Assembly: GCF_003264935.1 (NCBI RefSeq) | Contig: NZ_QLOE01000005.1 | Location: 1 to 64,000, forward strand | Source: Methanothermobacter tenebrarum | GTDB taxonomy: Archaea; Methanobacteriota; Methanobacteria; Methanobacteriales; DSM-23052 | Direction of reading: 5' to 3' | DNA: 64,000 nt | Shown here: positions 35,031-44,708 of the stretch, piece by piece | Layout of the letters: each line of letters starts with the position of its first letter | Position numbering within the stretch: position 1 is the stretch's first letter | Translations under genes and position numbers: made by a program | The notes under the pieces: generated by a model | Seen by the model: the letters and a program-made list of their open reading frames with translations, nothing else | Told to the model about the DNA's origin: nothing | Databases searched by the model: none

Positions 35031-36268
35031 AATTGTTAGTGGTTGAGGATGAGAGCATAGTAGCCCTTGACATTAAACATAGAGCAGAATTACTAGGCTA
35101 TAAGGTTGTAGGTATAGCAAGTTCAGGGGAGGAAGCCCTGAAACTTACAAGGGAGAAGAAACCAGACATTGTCCTCATGGACATAGTGCTAAAAGGGGAG
35201 ATGGATGGTATAGAAGCAGCGGAGATAATAAAAAGGGAGTATGATATTCCTGTAGTGTATCTCACAGCCCATTCTGATAAAGAAACCCTTGAAAGGGCAA
35301 AACTGACAGAACCATTCGGTTACATTATAAAACCCTTCGAGGACCGGGAACTACACAGTGTAATTGAAGTGGCCATCTACAAGCATATGATGGATTCAAA
35401 ACTCAAGATGAGCGAGAAAAGGTACCGTAAATTGGCAGAATCTTCCCCAGATCCGATCATACTCTTGGACAAGGCTGAAAGGATAATGTTCCTCAATAAT
35501 GCCTTTGAAAGGATTACAGGGTTCCCCAGGAAAGAATGTTATAAGAGGCATGTGAAGATCCTCGAAGAAATAGGTATTATCACCGGGGGAGAATTCAAGA
35601 AGTTCATAAACAAACTTATAAAACCATTCAAAGACCGTCTAGATAATCCAGTACAAGTAAAAATAAAAGACAAGGATGGGAAAGAACACTACCTTGAATT
35701 ATATGCTTCCACAATAAAAAATAATGGGGAAAATTTTATACAAATCATAGGACATGATATAACAGCAAAAATGGAAGCCAATAAAAGAAGATTAAAGTTG
35801 ATCAGGGAAAAAACAAGAAGAGAATTATATGGTTTCCTCCTATCAGCCATCCCAGTATTCGCATCAACAGTTCCCCCACAGCTAAGAAATATTATAATAA
35901 AAAATTTCGGGGACAAATTCGAAAAAAACCTCAAACCCTCATTCAATGAACACATGAAAAGAAAGGGTTTACTATCCCAGATCAAAACAGGGAAAATAGA
36001 AGACGCCAAGAAAATCTTCAAAGCCTATATATCATGGTTAGAATCATTCCTAAAAAACCTTGGAATAAAAACAAGAACAAAAGAAGAGGAAGACCATTAC
36101 AAATTAGAGTTTGTAACATTCCCTTGGAGCGATAATACCCATATAAATCCCATCTTTTCCCTCATGTTCAGGACAATACTCATGAGAAGTTTCACATGGA
36201 CAAAACTCAAAGGTAATGTAATACAAACATCCAAGAAGAAAAAAATGGAATTCGAATTCCACATATAA
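35021..36268 (+). CDS. response regulator with REC, PAS and methanogen output domain, no kinase
   Basis: The N-terminal receiver domain (1-120) has [14 protein letters not shown], the phosphoacceptor Asp in [15 protein letters not shown], Thr in VVYLTAHSD and Lys in [13 protein letters not shown] domain follows (about 128-245, with [16 protein letters not shown]). The last 150 residues hold no HATPase or GGDEF motif; they resemble methanogen output domains of the MetOD type in overall character, which is a tentative call. TTG 35021 is the start, with GGAGGGGAGG just before it. The KaiC-like ATPase follows 19 bases later. Confidence 0.8.
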   Translation: MAIKLLVVEDESIVALDIKHRAELLGYKVVGIASSGEEALKLTREKKPDIVLMDIVLKGEMDGIEAAEIIKREYDIPVVYLTAHSDKETLERAKLTEPFGYIIKPFEDRELHSVIEVAIYKHMMDSKLKMSEKRYRKLAESSPDPIILLDKAERIMFLNNAFERITGFPRKECYKRHVKILEEIGIITGGEFKKFINKLIKPFKDRLDNPVQVKIKDKDGKEHYLELYASTIKNNGENFIQIIGHDITAKMEANKRRLKLIREKTRRELYGFLLSAIPVFASTVPPQLRNIIIKNFGDKFEKNLKPSFNEHMKRKGLLSQIKTGKIEDAKKIFKAYISWLESFLKNLGIKTRTKEEEDHYKLEFVTFPWSDNTHINPIFSLMFRTILMRSFTWTKLKGNVIQTSKKKKMEFEFHI

Positions 36269-36287
36269 AAATAGGGAGGCGCTTGAA

Positions 36288-37013
36288 TTGGGAGAACTTG
36301 AAAAACTTCAGAGAATAAGTACAGGTATAAAAGACTTGGATGAGATATTGGGGGGATTCCCAGTAGGCCGTAGCATACTCATAACAGGTGATGCTGGCTC
36401 TGGCAAAACGATAATGAGCTTGCAATTCGCTATAAAAAGTGCAGAGAATGGTCTCAGGACAGTCTATATCACAACAGAAGAGGATGAAACCGACCTCAAT
36501 TTCCAGTGTAATTCCTTTGGCTGGAACATAGCACCATTAATCGAAGATGGTAGACTGAAGATAATGAGCCTCGCCGCTACAAGGGCCATAATTACAGAAG
36601 CCGAGATAAAAATTGGTATCGAGTCGATTAATCAAGACATTGAAAGACTCCTAGAAGAGGTTCCACCAGATACTAGAGTGCTTATCATAGACAATCTTGG
36701 AAGCCACACTGGCAATTTAACACCCTATGAGTTCAGGAATAGATTCGATTTCTTCGTATATAAATTGAAAGAAAGGAATATAACGAGTCTAATAATACTT
36801 GATAGCGCAACAGCCAGAGAATTTAATGAGATAGCATTATTCTCAGTCTATGGTGCTATAAACCTCATAAAGAGGGAGAACCCCTACACTGGGAGAAGAG
36901 AGAGGGTCATGGACATTGTTAAAATGCGTAGTACAAGAACCCCAGTCGACTTCATACCCTATAGGATAGGTGAAAATGGGATTGAAATAATAGAAAAAGT
37001 AAAATACGAATAA
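36288..37013 (+). CDS. KaiC/RadA-like single-domain ATPase
   Basis: The 241-residue RecA-fold protein starts with the KaiC signature [19 protein letters not shown] and Walker A GDAGSGKT (about 34-41). Walker B is LIIDNLGS, and a paired Glu appears in TTEEDETD. Single-domain archaeal KaiC-like ATPases often act in signal transduction together with response regulators. Its placement 19 bases after a REC-PAS regulator supports that idea. TTG 36288 has GGGAGG eight bases upstream. There is no second RecA domain as in cyanobacterial KaiC. Confidence 0.85.
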   Translation: MGELEKLQRISTGIKDLDEILGGFPVGRSILITGDAGSGKTIMSLQFAIKSAENGLRTVYITTEEDETDLNFQCNSFGWNIAPLIEDGRLKIMSLAATRAIITEAEIKIGIESINQDIERLLEEVPPDTRVLIIDNLGSHTGNLTPYEFRNRFDFFVYKLKERNITSLIILDSATAREFNEIALFSVYGAINLIKRENPYTGRRERVMDIVKMRSTRTPVDFIPYRIGENGIEIIEKVKYE

Positions 37014-37017
37014 GGGC

Positions 37018-38046
37018 CTATAGGCGTTCAAGGGCCTTTAAGATGAGCCTAACACAATTTTTAATATCATCCATGCTCGCAACACCAACTGGTGTGTGAA
37101 TATACCTTGTAGGTACTGAGACAACACCAGCTGGTATACCCGCACGAGTCAAATGTATCGCTGTTGCGTCTGTCGTACCACCCTCACTCACCTCCAACTG
37201 CACAGGTATATTCTCCTCCCTTGCAGTTGAAAGAAGCCAATCCCTGATCTTCTTATGGGTTATTATACCCTTACCACTCGCATCAGTCAAGATTATCGCC
37301 GGCCCCTTACCTAGCTTGGCCGGCGCATCCTCCTCTTCCATGCCAGGATGATCCCCTGCTATTGTAACATCAACTGCCAAGGCCATGTCAGGATTCAATT
37401 TAAATGCCGATGTTCTCGCACCTTTAAGGCCTACCTCTTCTTGGACTGTGCCAACACCATATATTGTTGCCCGGGTTTCAGCAGCCTTTAGCACCTCTAC
37501 TAGTATGAGGCAGCCTATCCTATTGTCAAGGGCTTTACCAGTGAATAGTCTGTTTGGGAGTTCATTGAATGGTGCTTTGAATGTTACAGGGTCCCCCACC
37601 CTTACGAGTTCTTCTGCATCTTCTCTCGAGGCCGCCCCTATGTCTATGAACATTTTCTCATAACTTGTAACCTTTTTTCTCTCCTTTGGTTTCATCCTAT
37701 GGGGTGGCTTTGAACCTATAACCCCTGTTACTGGACCCTTTTTCCCATGGATTTCTACTTGTTGGTTGAGGAGCATCTGATCGTTTATCCCACCAATCTT
37801 TGAAAATTTTATGAAACCCTTCTTGTCAATGTAGCGTACCATGAGGCCTATCTCATCCATATGAGCTGCTAACATTATACTAGGAGCTTCAGGGTCTCCT
37901 TCTTTGACCATTATAAGGTTTCCGAGGTTGTCCTCTTCTATATTATCTACGCGCTCTTCTAGTTCATCTTTCATTATCTCTCTTATCTCATCTTCGAAAC
38001 CTGATATGCCATTGGCTTCTGATAAACGCTTCATCAAATCAAACAT
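37018..38046 (-). CDS. M42 family metallopeptidase
   Basis: This is a TET-type aminopeptidase (or deblocking aminopeptidase) of 342 residues. Metal and catalytic motifs are [23 protein letters not shown], the general-base pair in [22 protein letters not shown] and the last ligand in IHTPVGVA. Family members form large dodecamers that trim peptides after proteasomal cleavage. It was once annotated as endoglucanase in related genomes, but the motifs are those of peptidases. The small membrane-protein gene lies six bases upstream on the same strand. Confidence 0.92.
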   Translation of the reverse strand: MFDLMKRLSEANGISGFEDEIREIMKDELEERVDNIEEDNLGNLIMVKEGDPEAPSIMLAAHMDEIGLMVRYIDKKGFIKFSKIGGINDQMLLNQQVEIHGKKGPVTGVIGSKPPHRMKPKERKKVTSYEKMFIDIGAASREDAEELVRVGDPVTFKAPFNELPNRLFTGKALDNRIGCLILVEVLKAAETRATIYGVGTVQEEVGLKGARTSAFKLNPDMALAVDVTIAGDHPGMEEEDAPAKLGKGPAIILTDASGKGIITHKKIRDWLLSTAREENIPVQLEVSEGGTTDATAIHLTRAGIPAGVVSVPTRYIHTPVGVASMDDIKNCVRLILKALERL

Positions 38047-38052
38047 TTTAAT

Positions 38053-38250
38053 CTACCCCACTGATTTGATTAGTATGAGTATCCCAATGATTATCAAGAG
38101 GACCTGTGGCCAAAAGCGCAGGTAGACTACAGGTACTATGCCCAAGGCGACAAGGAGCCAGAGAGTACCGATGAGTATGAATATGCCTCCAAGGTAGACT
38201 CCCCATCTATGCTTGGGTTTCTTCTTTTTAATTTCGATCTCCTCTGCCAA
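38053..38250 (-). CDS. small membrane protein with LiaI/DUF5668-like repeat
   Basis: The product of about 65 residues has a basic N-terminal stretch (IKKKKPKHRWG) and two hydrophobic helices joined by WPQVLL, the pattern of LiaI/LiaF transmembrane modules. TTG 38250 is chosen over the longer frame from 38280, because GAGGTGAT lies four bases upstream of it, matching the 16S rRNA tail. A strong inverted repeat lies further upstream at 38281. It runs into the M42 peptidase gene with a 6-base gap. Function is unknown. Confidence 0.7.
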   Translation of the reverse strand: MAEEIEIKKKKPKHRWGVYLGGIFILIGTLWLLVALGIVPVVYLRFWPQVLLIIIGILILIKSVG

Positions 38251-38280
38251 TAATATCACCTCTGATAATGATCTGTCCAT

Positions 38281-38308
38281 CCCCCTAATAATCCTATATT
38301 ATGGGGGG
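38281..38308. repeat. long C/G-run inverted repeat between divergent genes
   Basis: CCCCC followed by TAATA (38281-38290) pairs with TATTA (38297-38301) and, after one unpaired T, with a G run (38303-38310). The stem is about 10 bp with a six-base loop, between the divergent genes at 38250 and 38350. It could influence both transcripts. Confidence 0.5.
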
Positions 38309-38349
38309 GGTAATTATTTTATAGTAAAGGTTGAAGATCTATTTTTTAT

Positions 38350-39099
38350 ATGGTTGAGAAGGGGCATCCACGTTATAAATCATTGAAGTTGCGGGAAAAG
38401 ATCCTAGAAGCCTACCATAAAGGAGTGCTCGCAGATGCTGGTATCATAGCCCATGGTAGAGGAGAAGCCTTCGATTATCTTATAGGTGAAAAAACGAGAA
38501 AACCAGCAGCCCGGGCCATTAAAGCAGCCGCAGCACTATTATTACTGGCCAAGAATCCTGTACTGTCAGTGAATGGTAATACAGCTGCTCTTGTCCCAGA
38601 GGAGATAGTTGAACTTGCAAGACTATTAAATGCAAAAATAGAGATAAACCTTTTCCACAGAACACCCAAGAGGGTTAAACTCATAGAAAAAATACTCAAA
38701 GAGGCCGGTGCAGAAGAAGTGCTCGGAACAGAGGACGAAAAACTTAAACATCTCAAAGGCATAAAGAGTCCAAGGGCCACAGCAAGTCCAAGGGGCATAT
38801 ACATTGCAGATGTCGTCCTAGTACCATTAGAGGATGGGGACCGGGCAGAGGTGCTTAAAAAAGCCGGTAAAGCCATTATAACCGTGGATCTCAACCCTCT
38901 ATCAAGAACATCCCAGAAGGCTGATATAAGCATCACAGATAACATAGTAAGGGCCATCCCCCTCCTCATAAAATACGTGAAAAAATTAAAAGATTACAAA
39001 AAGGATGAACTAAAAAAGATCCTAGAAGGATTCAACAATAAAAAGAACTTGGAATATATGCTACGTTTAATAGACCTTCAAAGGATGCGAAAACTTTAA
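38350..39099 (+). CDS. 4-phosphopantoate--beta-alanine ligase (archaeal phosphopantothenate synthetase)
   Basis: This 249-residue protein of the archaeal PPS family contains RYKSLKLREKILEAYHKG (at the start), GRGEAFDYLIGE, VNGNTAAL and NLFHRTPKRV. It condenses 4-phosphopantoate with beta-alanine using ATP in the archaeal coenzyme A pathway. No Shine-Dalgarno lies before ATG 38350, and ATTTTATAG about 28 bases upstream fits a leaderless transcript. UPF0200 and UPF0201 genes follow closely, so the three are probably one operon. Confidence 0.9.
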   Translation: MVEKGHPRYKSLKLREKILEAYHKGVLADAGIIAHGRGEAFDYLIGEKTRKPAARAIKAAAALLLLAKNPVLSVNGNTAALVPEEIVELARLLNAKIEINLFHRTPKRVKLIEKILKEAGAEEVLGTEDEKLKHLKGIKSPRATASPRGIYIADVVLVPLEDGDRAEVLKKAGKAIITVDLNPLSRTSQKADISITDNIVRAIPLLIKYVKKLKDYKKDELKKILEGFNNKKNLEYMLRLIDLQRMRKL

Positions 39100-39110
39100 G
39101 GGGAGACCAG

Positions 39111-39644
39111 ATGAAAATCATAGGATTAGCTGGGATGCCAGGATCCGGTAAAGGAGTAGTATCAAGTATTGCAGAGGAGATGGGCTACCATATAATACGG
39201 ATGGGTGACATCATAAGAGAAGAGGCGAAGAAAAGAGGCGAAGACCCAGGCAAGACAGCAGTACGCCTAAGAAAAGAACATGGAGAATATATAATAGCGG
39301 AAAAATGCATCCCCAAAATAGAAAATATCAAAAACGGGAAAATCCTAATAGAAGGTATAAGAAGCCCCCATGAAGTTGAAATATTCAAAAAACACTACAA
39401 GGGATTCAAAGTAATATCAATATTCTCAACCCAAAGGACAAGATTCAAACGCCTCCGAAAAAGGGGTAGAAAAGATGATACAAAAAACTACAAAAAATTC
39501 GTAGAAAGAGACCAAAGAGAACTAGGATTCGGCCTCGGAGACGTTATAGCAACATCAGATTATATTATCATAAATGAAGGCCCACTACAGAAATTCAAAG
39601 AAAACACGAAAAAATTATTAAAGAAGATTACAAGAAACTGTTAA
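39111..39644 (+). CDS. UPF0200 family P-loop kinase-like protein
   Basis: The 177-residue protein has a nucleoside-kinase P-loop right at the start (GLAGMPGSGKGVV) and an LIEGIRSPHEVE segment, with Arg-rich lid residues (RFKRLRKRGRKDD). This arrangement resembles dephospho-CoA kinase or adenylate-kinase-like enzymes. It directly follows the phosphopantothenate synthetase gene, which makes a role in coenzyme A synthesis plausible but unproven. GGGGAG precedes ATG 39111. The last residues are very basic. Confidence 0.85.
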   Translation: MKIIGLAGMPGSGKGVVSSIAEEMGYHIIRMGDIIREEAKKRGEDPGKTAVRLRKEHGEYIIAEKCIPKIENIKNGKILIEGIRSPHEVEIFKKHYKGFKVISIFSTQRTRFKRLRKRGRKDDTKNYKKFVERDQRELGFGLGDVIATSDYIIINEGPLQKFKENTKKLLKKITRNC

Positions 39645-39659
39645 GGTGGAATACCCCCA

Positions 39660-40058
39660 ATGGAATGTGAAGTTAAAATCAAAACCCGGATAAACGCAAC
39701 AGAAAACCCCAGGAAAGTACTAGAAAGCGTGCTTAACATATTCCCTAAGATAGAAATCAAAGAAACAGACAACTTAATCCAAGGCGGAGGTGGAATAGAA
39801 GTCCTAGAAGAACTCAGAGAATCACTAGAGGAGAGGAGAATCCGCTCAACAGCAAGAAAAATATTATACGAAAACCGTATAGGCCTAAAAACAACATTCT
39901 ACCTCAACAAGCAGGCTGCGTTCATAGGAAAAGTTAACATATTAGAAGAGGAAATATCACCTCTCGGTGATATAAAAGTAGAACTCATATCAGAGAACCT
40001 AAAAGAGGTTATAGACTGGCTAGCACCCAAAATTGAAGACGAACCCCAATCAAACTAG
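39660..40058 (+). CDS. UPF0201 family protein
   Basis: The 132-residue protein matches UPF0201: VKIKTRINATENPRKVLESVLNIFP (in two parts) at the start and IGLKTTFYLNKQAAF in the middle. The fold is thought to be a small alpha-beta RNA-binding-like domain; the function is unknown. AAGGTGG precedes ATG 39660. It follows UPF0200 by 15 bases and overlaps the stop of the convergent dph6 gene by four bases. Confidence 0.85.
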   Translation: MECEVKIKTRINATENPRKVLESVLNIFPKIEIKETDNLIQGGGGIEVLEELRESLEERRIRSTARKILYENRIGLKTTFYLNKQAAFIGKVNILEEEISPLGDIKVELISENLKEVIDWLAPKIEDEPQSN

Positions 40059-40735
40059 CCCTTATCCACGAGTATAGCATCTTTTATCTCTAAAATGCCA
40101 CTGTCATTGAACCACTTCTTCTCAAACTCAAGGATTTCTATCCTTTTTTTGAATATTGGCCCGTCAAGGACGAATGTCTCGGCTTCACCACCCTCAAATG
40201 CTAAATGTACACCATACCTCTCATTCAAATCCTTTAATTCTGTGAGCATCTTATAGTCTATTTCACGTCCAAGCCAAGAACTGTCAAGGCCTTCAGCTGC
40301 AACTGCAGTCACTATAACTTTAAACCCCAAATTTAGGATTTCCATCATATACTCCCAAGGATTAGCATGCCAGAGTGGCGTTTTTGAAACGAGTCCAACC
40401 TCCCGGCAGAGTTTGTCGATCCTTGACCGCTGGTAATCGGAGGCAATAGCTCCAGAATATAACACTTCGACTCCGCGTTCAACAAGCACCTTTAAAAGCT
40501 TCTTAAGATCCCCGAGCTCTTCTTCTTTTATTCCACTCGTCACGCCCTCGATTAATGGTATGCCAATAGCCTTGGAGGATAAACGCGTCCACTTTATATT
40601 AGGGACATGGAACATGTACGAATATGGGTTATCTGAAACCATAGACACCAGATACCTTACATTGTCATGTTCCATGGCCTTGTAGAGTGCCATTGTACTA
40701 TCCTTGCCACCAGAATAGAGTACTGCAGCATCCAA
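40055..40735 (-). CDS. dph6: diphthine--ammonia ligase
   Basis: This N-type ATP pyrophosphatase starts with the PP-loop VLYSGGKDSTMALY and continues with the family-specific VLYSGAIASDYQRSR, TPLWH and FEGGEAETFVLDGP motifs. It amidates diphthine on elongation factor 2, the last step of diphthamide synthesis. Length (226) is normal for archaea. GGGGAG precedes ATG 40735. It starts three bases after the membrane-protein gene on the same strand. Confidence 0.9.
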   Translation of the reverse strand: MDAAVLYSGGKDSTMALYKAMEHDNVRYLVSMVSDNPYSYMFHVPNIKWTRLSSKAIGIPLIEGVTSGIKEEELGDLKKLLKVLVERGVEVLYSGAIASDYQRSRIDKLCREVGLVSKTPLWHANPWEYMMEILNLGFKVIVTAVAAEGLDSSWLGREIDYKMLTELKDLNERYGVHLAFEGGEAETFVLDGPIFKKRIEILEFEKKWFNDSGILEIKDAILVDKG

Positions 40736-40738
40736 AGC

Positions 40739-41530
40739 TTATCTCCCCAATTTTCTCCTAATTGCAGCTAGGAAAGCCATGATACTATCTATGAATATGC
40801 CCGCAAGGCCCGTTAAAATCCCGATTAAACCGCAGGATACCACCACAGCAGATTTAGGGGGCATTGAAGCCTTTAAATTTTCAATTTTTTCCTCTACCGG
40901 CCCCTTAATAGAGGATATTGCAATACCCTTGGATGAAAGATATTCCCTTAAATTGTTGATTTTATTTGCATTGGTGTCAATTGACACACGCACTACACTA
41001 TACTTTGTGTAGATGCCACCTGTTAGGATAAGCCAGTCAGATATCCTGTCAATGGTAGCCTGTGGGTCTCCCCCTTTAATCCCACATAGGATAGTACCTC
41101 TAGGATCTACCTTACAGTATGTTACATTGGAATCGATAACTGGGATCCCATTCTTTATTAGTTCACCGCGTTCACTAGTAAAATTATCAGTTTTTAAAAA
41201 AATATATTCTATTTTAATATCCTTAACGCCTTCCACGCCTCTCACATCATCTATAAATTCTTTGATGTCAACATCATGCGACAAGTCAACATAAACAGTC
41301 TCAGGAGCGTTGGAAGTGGCCTCATAGAAGCCCCTGACTATTTCTGGTATATCGTCATATATTGGTGAGATGAAAAATGTGCCGCCGATAACACCAACCA
41401 TGAACCCAATGAATATAACAAATAGTATGTTCCTTTTACCCACAACTGGAGTCATAAGACCCACAGAAAATACAAAGACTAGAAGTATTATGAAGAGTAT
41501 GAGCATCATCAAGGTTACTAGGAGATCCAT
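40739..41530 (-). CDS. membrane protein with extracytoplasmic alpha-beta domain
   Basis: I do not recognise the family. Two N-terminal helices (about 4-25 and 33-53) are followed by an external region of about 165 residues and a C-terminal helix (about 228-250) with a basic tail. The external region contains repeated strand-helix units such as VDIKEFIDDVRGVEGVKDIKIEY and VRVSIDTNANKINNLREYLSSKGI (each shown in part by its first residues), which look like ferredoxin-type folds resembling the FtsX external domain. GGGAGG lies ten bases before ATG 41530. It precedes dph6 with a 3-base gap. Confidence 0.65.
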   Translation of the reverse strand: MDLLVTLMMLILFIILLVFVFSVGLMTPVVGKRNILFVIFIGFMVGVIGGTFFISPIYDDIPEIVRGFYEATSNAPETVYVDLSHDVDIKEFIDDVRGVEGVKDIKIEYIFLKTDNFTSERGELIKNGIPVIDSNVTYCKVDPRGTILCGIKGGDPQATIDRISDWLILTGGIYTKYSVVRVSIDTNANKINNLREYLSSKGIAISSIKGPVEEKIENLKASMPPKSAVVVSCGLIGILTGLAGIFIDSIMAFLAAIRRKLGR

Positions 41531-41626
41531 AATTTTGCATCCTCCCGCTTTAACTTTTTATCAATAAAGTTTATCTTTTTTATGATAAAATTCCTGGCTA
41601 AGAGTGGGCTTAAATGCTTGGGTAGG

Positions 41627-42655
41627 CTACTCCCATATATATAGTACAAGTTTCACTGGGATTTTATTATATCCTTGACCATGAAGCACCCTTACGAGTG
41701 TTATGTCAAAATCAGCTTTTGGGTCAGATTCTACTTGGAGCCATAATTTCATGTCAGGGCCGCCGCCCTTATCCAGAACCTTTTTGATGTCATCATCAAC
41801 TGGTATGAACGCGCCCACACTGAGGTCCCTAAACTTTAACCATCCAGGCTGCCCATAAATGCGATCCAACTCATCATTTATAGCATCCCGCCTTTTTTTA
41901 TCATCGAAGTCTCCATAGGTGTCGTTTACAACAGCATCACCATCAGTAAACCCATAATCAGCACTTCTAACCCCTGTATTGGCGTCTATTCTCAAATAAT
42001 AATCATATAATTCAAGATCGGTGTAATTAACATAAAAGCTTGAATTTGGATTAGAACTTGTTGTCACATTCCCAGGACCCACATATATTGGAGGGTTCCC
42101 AGCTTTTGAATACCATAGGAATGCATTTTGCCCTGGATGGGCTGGGTTAATATGCATCAAATCTACCATGCTAAAGATAACCTCCCCTGGGACCAACATA
42201 CAACTTCTATTTGCAACAGCCACCTCCGTAGCATTTGAAGGTGGTGGATTCCCAATTTCAATTATTGGGGTGGAATCATTGGCCCTTACTATAACCAGAT
42301 AATAATTATCAGTGTGGACTAAATTTTTCAAAAGTTGAGGATTATATTTAAGCCCCCCTATTTTTTTGTGAAGCAGGAAATTGGGGACTGGACATCCACG
42401 ATCAATAACTGCAAGGCCTGGAAGCGTGTTAGCAGGTGGAGAATTTCCCCTTTCCCAATGTTGGGGTTCTCCCGGGGATTTAACTAGATAATCGGCGGCA
42501 TCGGTTACGGTTCTCTCCAGGCTTTGCCGGCCTACAAAATCTTCCATTTTATATGAGAATATTTCCATCTGATCTGTTATCATCCCAAATACTATGGTTA
42601 CTATGATTAGAGCTAATAAAACATCAGTTGTGAATGTCATTCCTTTATCATCCAC
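41627..42655 (-). CDS. type IV pilin-like surface protein, largest of the cluster
   Basis: The N terminus (VDDKG then MTFTTDVLLALIIVTIVFG) has the class III signal form seen across this operon: a short charged leader ending in Gly, then a hydrophobic helix. The rest (about 300 residues) is predicted to be exported and rich in Asn, Pro and Asp with several Cys (GCPVP, RSCML). It may be a pilus-tip adhesin or minor pilin. GTG 42655 is the start and overlaps no other gene. It is the last gene of the pilin run. Confidence 0.7.
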   Translation of the reverse strand: MDDKGMTFTTDVLLALIIVTIVFGMITDQMEIFSYKMEDFVGRQSLERTVTDAADYLVKSPGEPQHWERGNSPPANTLPGLAVIDRGCPVPNFLLHKKIGGLKYNPQLLKNLVHTDNYYLVIVRANDSTPIIEIGNPPPSNATEVAVANRSCMLVPGEVIFSMVDLMHINPAHPGQNAFLWYSKAGNPPIYVGPGNVTTSSNPNSSFYVNYTDLELYDYYLRIDANTGVRSADYGFTDGDAVVNDTYGDFDDKKRRDAINDELDRIYGQPGWLKFRDLSVGAFIPVDDDIKKVLDKGGGPDMKLWLQVESDPKADFDITLVRVLHGQGYNKIPVKLVLYIWE

Positions 42656-42658
42656 TTT

Positions 42659-43309
42659 TTAGCCACCTATAGCTTGATTTAAGTTATTGAAAAAGTTTCT
42701 AACATTAGTTTCTGCTGTTGTATTATCTGTAGCGGTTGTGTTGATAAATATCAAGGTTACAAAGGAGTATTCATAGGCTTCCTTGTGTCTAGTATTTGAT
42801 TTAATCACATCTATTGTCACATTAGCCGTTATAGTTATCCTATACCTATAGTATATTATATTAGTTTGATTATCTTGTGTTCTGCCGTCATATGTATAAG
42901 TTACTTGGATCCCATTACTGAATGGAATATATCCAGACTCATTACCTATGTTAGGAGTCATGGGATAGTTATTGCGTTTTACTTCCACAGAATCCACAAC
43001 ATACCTATATGCATCCTTGTAGATGTTCTCGCTTATATTATTATTAAGGTTGCTCAAGTTCCCGGCGAATAGGCTGGCCTCATCATACCTGTATGTTTTA
43101 TTGTATAGGTTATCTGCGAATCTGCTAGTCTTTTCTTCTATGTCATTGCGAATACTATCAAAGGTGCGGAATACCACATCTGATTTAACGAATGTGCCTG
43201 GGATCTGCGAACCCTCCTCTTGTAGGGAGAGTGCTATGGGTATCATTATCATAAGGGGTATTAATAGTAACATTCCAACCCCTGAGAGCACATATCCTTT
43301 TTCATCCAT
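42659..43309 (-). CDS. type IV pilin-like minor protein
   Basis: The leader MDEKG precedes a hydrophobic helix (YVLSGVGMLLLIPLMIMIPI), so the layout matches the other pilin-like genes, although the E/D at position +5 is replaced by Gly. The external part (about 190 residues) has many Asn-X-Thr/Ser sequons (NLSN, NNIS, NQTN, NVTI), which suggests N-glycosylation. It ends three bases before the next gene. It is probably a minor pilin. Confidence 0.7.
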   Translation of the reverse strand: MDEKGYVLSGVGMLLLIPLMIMIPIALSLQEEGSQIPGTFVKSDVVFRTFDSIRNDIEEKTSRFADNLYNKTYRYDEASLFAGNLSNLNNNISENIYKDAYRYVVDSVEVKRNNYPMTPNIGNESGYIPFSNGIQVTYTYDGRTQDNQTNIIYYRYRITITANVTIDVIKSNTRHKEAYEYSFVTLIFINTTATDNTTAETNVRNFFNNLNQAIGG

Positions 43310-43315
43310 GTTTAT

Positions 43316-43735
43316 TCACCACATATATAATGTGAAGGTAATACCACCATAGCCTCTTGTAGCAGAATATACGCTTCTATCACTTGGCATGGTTCCACTG
43401 CTTATTAGTGTATCATAGGTGCCACTGCTACTATTATAGTAGGTTAGATTATAATTCATCCTGAAACTGTCAAGTAGTGGTTTCAGATCTTTTTGCGCGG
43501 CAGCTTTGGCCCCGCTGGCCTTACCAGCGCTTATATTCTCTGCTATTGTCATAAGATTAGTGTCACTTGGTTTCTCCCCGTGGAGAACCAGTAATTCTAT
43601 AGCATCCTCCGCAGTATAATATGGGGCCTCGTGGGGTACTTCTAGGCTGATGCTTGCTATTGTTGTGATTATTATGAAGACTGGGATTAGCATTAGGATG
43701 CTGTCGATGGTGAATATGAAACCTTCATCGTTCAT
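43316..43735 (-). CDS. type IV pilin-like minor protein
   Basis: The 139-residue product starts MNDEG, then FIFTIDSILMLIPVFIIIT, again a short acidic leader ending in Gly followed by a hydrophobic helix with an acidic residue near its start. The exported part is Ala/Ser-rich with a sequon (NLTYYNSS). It overlaps the upstream pilin gene by four bases and is followed six bases later by the next one. Confidence 0.7.
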   Translation of the reverse strand: MNDEGFIFTIDSILMLIPVFIIITTIASISLEVPHEAPYYTAEDAIELLVLHGEKPSDTNLMTIAENISAGKASGAKAAAQKDLKPLLDSFRMNYNLTYYNSSSGTYDTLISSGTMPSDRSVYSATRGYGGITFTLYMW

Positions 43736-44118
43736 GTGACGTTCACCACCTCTACTGTGTAGTTGTATCTACCTTTCACAAGATCTCCTGTCACTTGCTT
43801 GCCTATCGTTTCCCCTATGGATTCTAGGACCTTCCCTTTGATATAATTCATTTCATTGTATGTTAATCTCTTCTTGCTGTATACCGTGATTGTAATTTTA
43901 CCATCCTTGAATGTTATGTTCTGGAATCTTATGAGATTACCTGTTCCATTGTATGCTAGGTCGTTTGTGGCTTCTATGGTCCCTGTTTTCGCTGCGCTCA
44001 TAACCTGGTCAAGTTCTAGGCTGCTGCCGGCCTGGGATGCTATGATTATAGCAACTACTAATATGAATCCTGTTAATAGGACGAATTCGGCCGATATTTG
44101 CCCTTTATATTCCCTCAT
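43732..44118 (-). CDS. type IV pilin with class III signal peptide (DUF361-type)
   Basis: The N terminus MREYKG followed by QISAEFVLLTGFILVVAI matches the QxSxE motif at the Gly/Gln cleavage site recognised by archaeal EppA-type peptidases. The mature helix is about 20 residues and the C-terminal part is a short beta-rich domain. It is most likely a major or minor pilin subunit. It overlaps the genes on both sides by four bases. Confidence 0.85.
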   Translation of the reverse strand: MREYKGQISAEFVLLTGFILVVAIIIASQAGSSLELDQVMSAAKTGTIEATNDLAYNGTGNLIRFQNITFKDGKITITVYSKKRLTYNEMNYIKGKVLESIGETIGKQVTGDLVKGRYNYTVEVVNVT

Positions 44119-44528
44119 GGTGCAACCTTTCTTATTTTAATAATACCATCTTCATTGCAAATATTGTAGGTTTCATTGGGTTTCATTGTGATGGTATCAA
44201 TATTATCTGCTTTGGGTATCAGGTAGGATATGGATTCCTTGTTATTGTATTTGACCACTACAGCCACTTTACCATTTAAGTTTATTATTTTTATCTCATA
44301 ATTGAGATCTCCAGGTAATGTTATGTTTAGTTCGTCTCCAGAGCCTTGTGCATATACCATGTTTATGGATCTGGCCACGTTTTCACCCACCATTTTGGCC
44401 TTGGCGAATTCTGTGCTCTTAGCAGAGTCGATACCCGTGCTAACAAAGCCTATAATCCCTGAGATGATTATTAGTAATATTAGTGTGGCTAAAAGAAAAT
44501 CTGTAGATAAAACCCCTCTCTGATCCAT
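44115..44528 (-). CDS. type IV pilin-like protein
   Basis: Counting from ATG 44528, the product starts MDQRG followed by VLSTDFLLATLILLIII, which keeps the Gly-x-x-S-x-acidic pattern of class III signals. GGGAG lies five bases upstream, so this start is preferred to GTG 44540. The mature domain of about 110 residues has two late features, CNEDGIIKIRK at the end and several NxT sequons. It overlaps the next gene by four bases. Confidence 0.75.
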   Translation of the reverse strand: MDQRGVLSTDFLLATLILLIIISGIIGFVSTGIDSAKSTEFAKAKMVGENVARSINMVYAQGSGDELNITLPGDLNYEIKIINLNGKVAVVVKYNNKESISYLIPKADNIDTITMKPNETYNICNEDGIIKIRKVAP

Positions 44529-44708
44529 AATCTCTCCCACACCATAATCTTTTTATCATATTTTATATAAATTTTTCCAGGCATTATAATGATGATTTTT
44601 AAGAGATCTGAACTCCCTTTATGTGAAAAAGGTGATTGGATTTCAGATTTTGAGTATTCAGTTTGAATTTTGGTCAAAAAGATATGAAGCCTAACAAAGG
44701 GTATATTT

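Noticed and set aside
44589-44611. ATGATGA, twelve bases, CTGA: half of a C/D box sRNA in the spacer near 44541-44708
   Set aside because: No acceptable C' and D boxes follow and no terminal stem was found; a single C-D' pair occurs by chance.
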